Part shown: piece by piece, positions 59,733-64,000 of the stretch | Position numbering within the stretch: the stretch's first letter is position 1 | How the letters are laid out: each line of letters opens with the position of its first letter | Assembly (NCBI GenBank): GCA_037444845.1 | Contig: JBBILQ010000004.1 | Span: 13,668 to 77,667 of the forward strand | DNA from: JARYMI01 sp037444845 | GTDB taxonomy: Bacteria; Acidobacteriota; Aminicenantia; Aminicenantales; UBA8522 | Length of the DNA: 64,000 nucleotides | Reading direction: 5' to 3' | Notes under the pieces: generated by a model | Databases searched by the model: none | What the model saw: only the letters and a program-made list of their open reading frames with translations | What the model was told of the DNA's origin: nothing | Made by a program: the position numbers and the translations under genes

Positions 59733-61043
59733 TTATTTCCCAAGGAGAATCGAGCTGCCGGTGAAGAATGTGCCGGCCACAGCGCCGGTCATCAAGCCGA
59801 CCAGGGTGGCAGCAAGAAGGGCCCTGAAGCCCAAGCGCGACAGGTCCTTGGTGCGGGTAGGGGCCAGAGCGCCGATCCCGCCGACAAAGATGGCCAGCGA
59901 AGCGACGTGGGCGAAGCCGCATAGAGCATAGGAGGCAATGAGGCCCGAGCGCGGGTGAACTAGCGTGCCTTGGGCCAGCAACCGGGCTAGGTCCTTGTAA
60001 GAGGCAACTTCGGTGGCCACGACCCTCTCGCCGATGATCCTGGCGATAGAAAGAGCATCGGCCGGCGGAATGCCGATGACGAGGGCAAACGGGTAAAAAA
60101 TGTAGCCCAACAGCGCTCTGAACGACCATTCCTGGGTCCAGCCGAACCAGCTATTCAGGTAGCCGCCAAACCAGCCCAGGGCGAGGTCTAACAGGGCCAG
60201 GATTCCCAGGAAAGCCAGGAGCAGGGTGATGATTCCGCCCAGCAGCCTCAACCCGTTCCAGGCGCCGTTGATGATCGCCAGGATGAGATTGTCTTCTTTT
60301 TCGTAATGGGGCTTGATATCCAGCCCCAGAGTCTTCGGCGTCTCCGTCTCGGGCATCAACAACTTGGAGATGACCAACGTCGCCGGTGCGGCCAGGAAAG
60401 AGGCAGAGACGAGGTGGCCGGCGATGGTCGGAATTTCATTATGGAGTAAAAAAACATAGACGGCCAGCACGGTCGAAGCGATGGTGGACATCCCGGCCGT
60501 GAGGATGGTCGTGAGCTCGGAGCGCGTCATTTCCGCGAGATACGGCCTGATGACAAGCGAGGATTCGACGCCGACAAAAATTTCGCTCGAGACGCACAGA
60601 GCTTCTGCGCCGCTGACCCTCATCAACTTGGTGAAAACCCGGGCGAAGAGCCGGACGAAAAAAGGCATAATACCCAGGAAGTAGAGGGCGCCGACGAGGC
60701 CGGCGAAAAAGATGACCGTGGACAGGCCCTGGAAGGCTAAGATGCTGCCCAGGGAAGCCTCGCCGGCCTCGCCCGTCGTCCCTGGAGGAATGGCCAGCAC
60801 GCCAAAGACGAAACGTGTCCCGGCCGAGGCGCTGTCTAACACGGTGACGACGATCCGGTTTACGAAAAGGAAAGCTTTGGTACCGACGGGAAGGACAAAA
60901 ATGAAAAAAGCGAACAGGAATTGAAGCCCGATTCCCCAGAAAACGACGCGCCAGTTGACAATCCTCCTTTTAGCCGAGAGAAGCCAGGCGAAAGCGGCCA
61001 GGATGAAGATGCCGGCAAAACTCACCGCGTTATAAGCGTCCAT
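59733..61043 (-). CDS. nupC: Concentrative nucleoside transporter (NupC/CNT family)
   Basis: The 436-residue membrane protein has about ten hydrophobic segments and the CNT signature region GAEALCVSSEIFVGVESSLVIRPY, with LCGFAHVASLAIFVGGIGALAP near the C-terminus. It imports nucleosides with a cation gradient. Length is typical. Its ribosome site reads through the truncated yggU end just upstream. Confidence 0.9.
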   Translation of the reverse strand: MDAYNAVSFAGIFILAAFAWLLSAKRRIVNWRVVFWGIGLQFLFAFFIFVLPVGTKAFLFVNRIVVTVLDSASAGTRFVFGVLAIPPGTTGEAGEASLGSILAFQGLSTVIFFAGLVGALYFLGIMPFFVRLFARVFTKLMRVSGAEALCVSSEIFVGVESSLVIRPYLAEMTRSELTTILTAGMSTIASTVLAVYVFLLHNEIPTIAGHLVSASFLAAPATLVISKLLMPETETPKTLGLDIKPHYEKEDNLILAIINGAWNGLRLLGGIITLLLAFLGILALLDLALGWFGGYLNSWFGWTQEWSFRALLGYIFYPFALVIGIPPADALSIARIIGERVVATEVASYKDLARLLAQGTLVHPRSGLIASYALCGFAHVASLAIFVGGIGALAPTRTKDLSRLGFRALLAATLVGLMTGAVAGTFFTGSSILLGK

Positions 61044-61194
61044 GTGACCTTCCTTCCCGCCGATATCTTAAGTGGCATGAGAACGGGTCCTGTCCCGGCG
61101 CGAGCTTCTCGACCCCAGCGTGGCGCGCGCCCGGCCGGACCCGGACGGTCAGCAATGTTTTCTCCTTCTTCCCGCCCGCTTCTTTTCTCTCCAT
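61030..61194 (-). pseudogene. C-terminally truncated DUF167 (YggU-like) gene
   Basis: On the minus strand from the ATG at 61194, KTLLTVRVRPGARHAGVEKLAPGQ matches the first half of DUF167 proteins. The expected GKAN-type second half is absent: the frame ends over the nupC ribosome site about 20 residues later. yggT, often adjacent to yggU, lies 210 bases upstream with a repeat D copy between them. Likely a decayed yggT-yggU pair. Confidence 0.6.
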
Positions 61195-61274
61195 GGTGGA
61201 TTCCCGGCGGCGACGCCAATATCGCAATTTACTATAAATGGAGCAATTTCTATCGCGATGTCATTTTACACAAA

Positions 61275-61320
61275 TTCGCAGATAGAATCACCCGGCGGGT
61301 CCTGTCGCGGTTCACCCCCG
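61275..61320. repeat. 46-base dispersed repeat, copy 2 (family D)
   Basis: It matches 1789-1834 at 43 of 46 positions. It lies between yggT and the yggU remnant. Nothing else was seen in the gap 61195-61435. Confidence 0.6.
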
Positions 61321-61435
61321 AACCACGCCACCCATCGGGTGTAATCCCTGTCATGCTCATTTAGTGGCAAAGCAAACGCTTTTGTTGGTGAAAATTCCCA
61401 AAAGGCAATTTCGGGGTGCTTTCCGGTGTTTTTTG

Positions 61436-61759
61436 TTAGAATGGGGGACGCGCGGTCGCAAGCAGGCGTTTAGCGTAGTGAGCGAGCGATCCGACAAGAA
61501 AAGAATCGACGAAAACAATGACCAGAGCGACGATGATGGGGCTGACGTCAATTCCTCCCAGGTTGCGGGGCGGGACGAGGCGACGGAAAGGCCGGAGCAC
61601 GGGCTCGGTCAGCCGGTAGAGGACGAGGATGACCGGGTAAAGAGAGGGGACGTTGACCCAGGAGAGAACAGCCCGGATGATGACGACCCACAGATAGAGC
61701 ATCAGGACAAGATGGAGAATCTTCGCAACGGCAGCCAGAAAATTCCCGAAGAGGATCAC
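61436..61759 (-). CDS. yggT: YggT-family membrane protein
   Basis: The 107-residue protein has two YggT helices with YLWVVIIRAVLSWVNVPS and the conserved LYRLTEPVLRPFRRLVP, then IDVSPIIVALVIVFVD. YggT proteins are linked to osmotic stress tolerance and cell-envelope or division clusters. It lies 9 bases after the DUF1573 gene. Confidence 0.88.
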   Translation of the reverse strand: MILFGNFLAAVAKILHLVLMLYLWVVIIRAVLSWVNVPSLYPVILVLYRLTEPVLRPFRRLVPPRNLGGIDVSPIIVALVIVFVDSFLVGSLAHYAKRLLATARPPF

Positions 61760-61768
61760 CTCACGGTC

Positions 61769-62548
61769 TCAGCGGAGGATGTCTTTGTATTTATTAAAGA
61801 GCTCTTTGAGCTGCTCTTTGGTGATGATGTAGCCGGTCAAGTAGAGGGAAAGCGTGGAGCGCATCGGGTCGTTGGATTTGATCAGGATGTACTCCCTGAC
61901 CGTGCCCGACCTTTCCTGAGTGGGAATCCTGGCTTCAAGAGTCGTTTCTTTTCTCGCCGCGATTTTCAGAGGCGAGGGAGCGGGTTTTCCTCCCAGGAAA
62001 AAGGAGGCGTTGCGGTGGTTGAACTCGACCCTCAGCTCGAGCTCACCCTTGTTCATGATCTTCAGGGAGGCGCGCAACTCGTCCCCGGCCAAGACGAGCC
62101 CTCCATCATAGTTATAGGGGTCAACTTCTATCTTCGGCGCCGGAGGGACCTCGATATCGGCTGAAACCTCAAGCTGCACCCGCGCCTGACCCGGGTCGTT
62201 TGAATCGACAAAGATGTGCTTGCTGACCCTATTTCCGAAGCCCCGGGTGTCAAACTTGACCTCGATCTTTCCCTGTTTGCCGGGAGCCAGTTTCTCATCC
62301 GAGACGAGCGCTGCCGTGCAGCCGCAGGAAGTGGAGACTTTCTTGATGACGAGAGTTGAATCGCCCTCGTTGGCGAAAACAAACTCATGAGAGAGGATGT
62401 CACCCTGCTTGACCTTGCCGAAATCCCTGGCCAGCTCCTTGAATTTTATCCGGGGCTCGCCGGCCCGAAGAGCGGAGCTCCCAAGGAAAAGCAGCAAGAC
62501 AAGGCCTGTTAAGGCCACGGCCTGTGTTCCTGCGTGATGCCTTTTCAT
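61769..62548 (-). CDS. Exported DUF1573 protein
   Basis: The 259-residue protein starts at the ATG at 62548 with a signal peptide (VALTGLVLLLFLGSSALRAG). Two Ig-like DUF1573 units follow; the first has FVFANEGDSTLVIKKVSTSCGCTAA. SCGCT is the family signature. Such proteins are periplasmic or lipoprotein-like; their role is unclear. An upstream in-frame extension lacks the signal and is rejected. Confidence 0.85.
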   Translation of the reverse strand: MKRHHAGTQAVALTGLVLLLFLGSSALRAGEPRIKFKELARDFGKVKQGDILSHEFVFANEGDSTLVIKKVSTSCGCTAALVSDEKLAPGKQGKIEVKFDTRGFGNRVSKHIFVDSNDPGQARVQLEVSADIEVPPAPKIEVDPYNYDGGLVLAGDELRASLKIMNKGELELRVEFNHRNASFFLGGKPAPSPLKIAARKETTLEARIPTQERSGTVREYILIKSNDPMRSTLSLYLTGYIITKEQLKELFNKYKDILR

Positions 62549-62699
62549 AGCTCCTCCTTGCTTTAAAGAATGTACACTTTTTTGTCGGAATTGGCAAGCA
62601 AAAGGCGACGGGCGCGGTTTTCGCAGAAGGCCATTTCTGACGATAGTCCCGGTTGACCGCTGCTTAATTTTTATTGAAATCGGCCGAGGTTTTGATATC

Positions 62700-63911
62700 A
62701 TGAATACACATGAAATGAGAGACAAATACCGTCAAAGAATGAGCGGAAAGGATGAAAAGGTTATTATCCTGGGCATCCTGGTCTTTTTTGGCGCAGTGAG
62801 ACTCCAGGGAGAGACAATAAAACTCAGGGTCACGGCCGAGCAGGCCAATATCCGCGAAAGGCCTGACATCACCAGCGCCATCCTTCTCCAGGTCAACGAA
62901 GGAAGCCTTTTAGAAGCAGATAAAAAAGAGGGAGAGTGGTATGCCGTGCGGGTCGAGCAGGAGGGCGGAATGCTCATCAACGGCTACGTGCACGAAAGCC
63001 TGGTCGCGGTCTTGGAGCTGCCCAGGCCCGAAGAAAAGGCCGCTCCCATCCTGGAAAAGCCGGTCTTAGAAAAACCGGAGCAAAGAAAAAAGCCGCAAAT
63101 CATCCGGCCGGCGCCGGCCGCGCCTTCGCCTCAGCCAGAACCGAGGCCTGAGCATTTTTCCTTGTGTTTCTGGTGGGGAGCCAGGTACACCGAGGTCAGC
63201 GACCTGAACGCGGGAGCTGATGGTCTGGCGTCATACTATGAGGCGACCCTCGGAGCACCCGCTTCTGGCCGTGTCAAGGCTCTGCGCCTCGGGTACGTGG
63301 CCGGAGGAGAGCTCCAGCTCCCGTTAGGCTCAGGCTTCTATTTCGCTGCCGGCGCCGAATATCACTCGAGCGAGGCCTCGAGCGCCGTCTCATTCGGCTC
63401 AGGAGGGTCCCAGAAGTTCCTTACGACGCCGGGAGTCCAGGTCGTTCCCGTCAGCCTGTCCATCCTCTTCTTTCCTGTCCGCTTCCTCAACCTGAGAGCG
63501 GGCCTGGAATACTCTTTTGTCCGGTGTGCGTATATCTACCGCCTCGAAAAAAACGATTTCTGGCAGAAATGGAAGGCCCGGGCAACTTCGGGAAACCTGG
63601 GCTATCATTTCGGGATCGGCACAGACTGGCGCATTTTCTCTCACGTGTCATTGGTGGCCGAGGCCCTCTACCGCCGCTCGCACGTCAAGGGTTTTGAAGG
63701 CGAGGGGGTTTACCAGGAATCAGGGGGAGCTGAGGCTAACATCAAAGGCAAGCTCTATTTCTTTCAGCAGGCGACGACCGGCGATCGAAGCGTTCCCCTC
63801 CTCTTCCTCCGGGAGAAGGCTCCAACCGAGCCCGGAGTCTCTGACGTCAGGGAGGCCGAACTCGACCTCACGGGCTTAAGCCTGCGCGCCGGCCTGAAAA
63901 TCACCTTTTAA
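62700..63911 (+). CDS. Exported SH3-domain protein with outer-membrane beta-barrel
   Basis: The 403-residue protein has a hydrophobic signal region (VIILGILVFFGAVRLQG, best with Met14 at 62739), a bacterial SH3 domain (about 42-105, ANIRERPDITSAIL and GYVHESLV), a Pro/Lys-rich linker (about 110-150), and a C-terminal region of alternating strands ending LKITF. The terminal aromatic residue is the outer-membrane barrel signature. The SH3 domain may hold peptidoglycan, anchoring the barrel (inference). This supports a diderm cell envelope. Confidence 0.8.
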   Translation: MNTHEMRDKYRQRMSGKDEKVIILGILVFFGAVRLQGETIKLRVTAEQANIRERPDITSAILLQVNEGSLLEADKKEGEWYAVRVEQEGGMLINGYVHESLVAVLELPRPEEKAAPILEKPVLEKPEQRKKPQIIRPAPAAPSPQPEPRPEHFSLCFWWGARYTEVSDLNAGADGLASYYEATLGAPASGRVKALRLGYVAGGELQLPLGSGFYFAAGAEYHSSEASSAVSFGSGGSQKFLTTPGVQVVPVSLSILFFPVRFLNLRAGLEYSFVRCAYIYRLEKNDFWQKWKARATSGNLGYHFGIGTDWRIFSHVSLVAEALYRRSHVKGFEGEGVYQESGGAEANIKGKLYFFQQATTGDRSVPLLFLREKAPTEPGVSDVREAELDLTGLSLRAGLKITF

Positions 63912-63953
63912 AATGGGGGAAAAATGGGGGGACGTCATACGTAATGCACTTAA

Positions 63954-64000
63954 CCTGATCTATTCACAAAATGATACGATAAAACGCCCCCTCCCCTGGC
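63954..64000 (+). mobile_element. MITE family A, copy 4, cut by the right edge
   Basis: The 47 visible bases start CCTGATCTATTCACAAAATG, identical to the start of copy 1, and continue into the C-rich interior until the window ends. TTAA precedes it (63950-63953). Confidence 0.85.

Overview
The window looks like a chromosomal segment of a strictly anaerobic, non-methanogenic bacterium with moderately high GC. It carries two [NiFe]-hydrogenase systems, two heterodisulfide-reductase (Hdr) type electron-transfer clusters, a large NAD-dependent glutamate dehydrogenase, a secreted S9B peptidase and a C-terminal-Phe outer-membrane barrel protein. This suggests a diderm, peptide- or amino-acid-fermenting, H2-cycling organism. 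Candidatus Aminicenantes or a related Acidobacteriota-like lineage would fit, but that placement is inference from gene content and was not tested.

Layout. 1-2700: a two-component pair cut by the left edge, and a protein with two Lrp-like (RAM) domains. 2700-6530: an accessory patch with debris of an hdrA-mvhD copy around an AAA_14/DUF4143 ATPase, a DNA methyltransferase, and a BglII/BstYI-like restriction endonuclease gene split by a small inverted-repeat element. 6520-16730 (minus): an operon of hdrC-like, hdrC, hdrB, an HdrA-N::NuoE fusion, a 2Fe-2S protein, a NuoF::GltD fusion, a NuoG-like::HdrA fusion, mvhD and a small protein. 17060-19924 (plus, divergent): mvhD-mvhG-mvhA. 20329-23656: a Cache-HAMP sensor kinase and an NtrC-type sigma-54 activator. 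24049-28700: a group-3b-like sulfhydrogenase hydB-hydG-hydD-hydA whose large subunit ends in a fused maturation-protease domain. 28968-32639: three signalling proteins, a hydrogenase maturation protease, hypB and hypA. 32636-37582 (minus): a second hdrC-hdrB-hdrA cluster whose HdrA contains a nested GltD-type NAD(P)H module. 38165-64000: mostly housekeeping genes (NAD-GDH, pstSCAB, Rrf2 regulator, DPP-IV-like peptidase, SAM methyltransferase, UbiA, MgtC, RdgB, ComEA-like, PurM/PurL-like pair, dprA-topA-xerC, NupC, YggT, DUF1573, SH3/outer-membrane protein).

How the genes may work together. MvhADG would pass H2 electrons to an HdrA that is split and rebuilt with NuoE, NuoF and NuoG pieces, linking H2, NAD(P)H, ferredoxin and an HdrBC disulfide-type site by flavin-based bifurcation. 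The second cluster appears to feed NAD(P)H straight into HdrA through its nested GltD module, without hydrogenase. The NtrC-type regulator sits beside two -24/-12 promoters that share an upstream motif at nearly the same distance; these lie in front of the sulfhydrogenase operon and the signalling/maturation operon.

The window is also rich in small non-coding inverted-repeat elements. One family has three complete copies and one edge-truncated copy. Three insertions can be dated as secondary because the empty site can be rebuilt: in the restriction gene (ATAG duplication), in an older repeat (CTAA duplication), and, for a different element, at the hydG stop codon (TAA duplication). No tRNA, rRNA, CRISPR array or full-length transposase was recognised.
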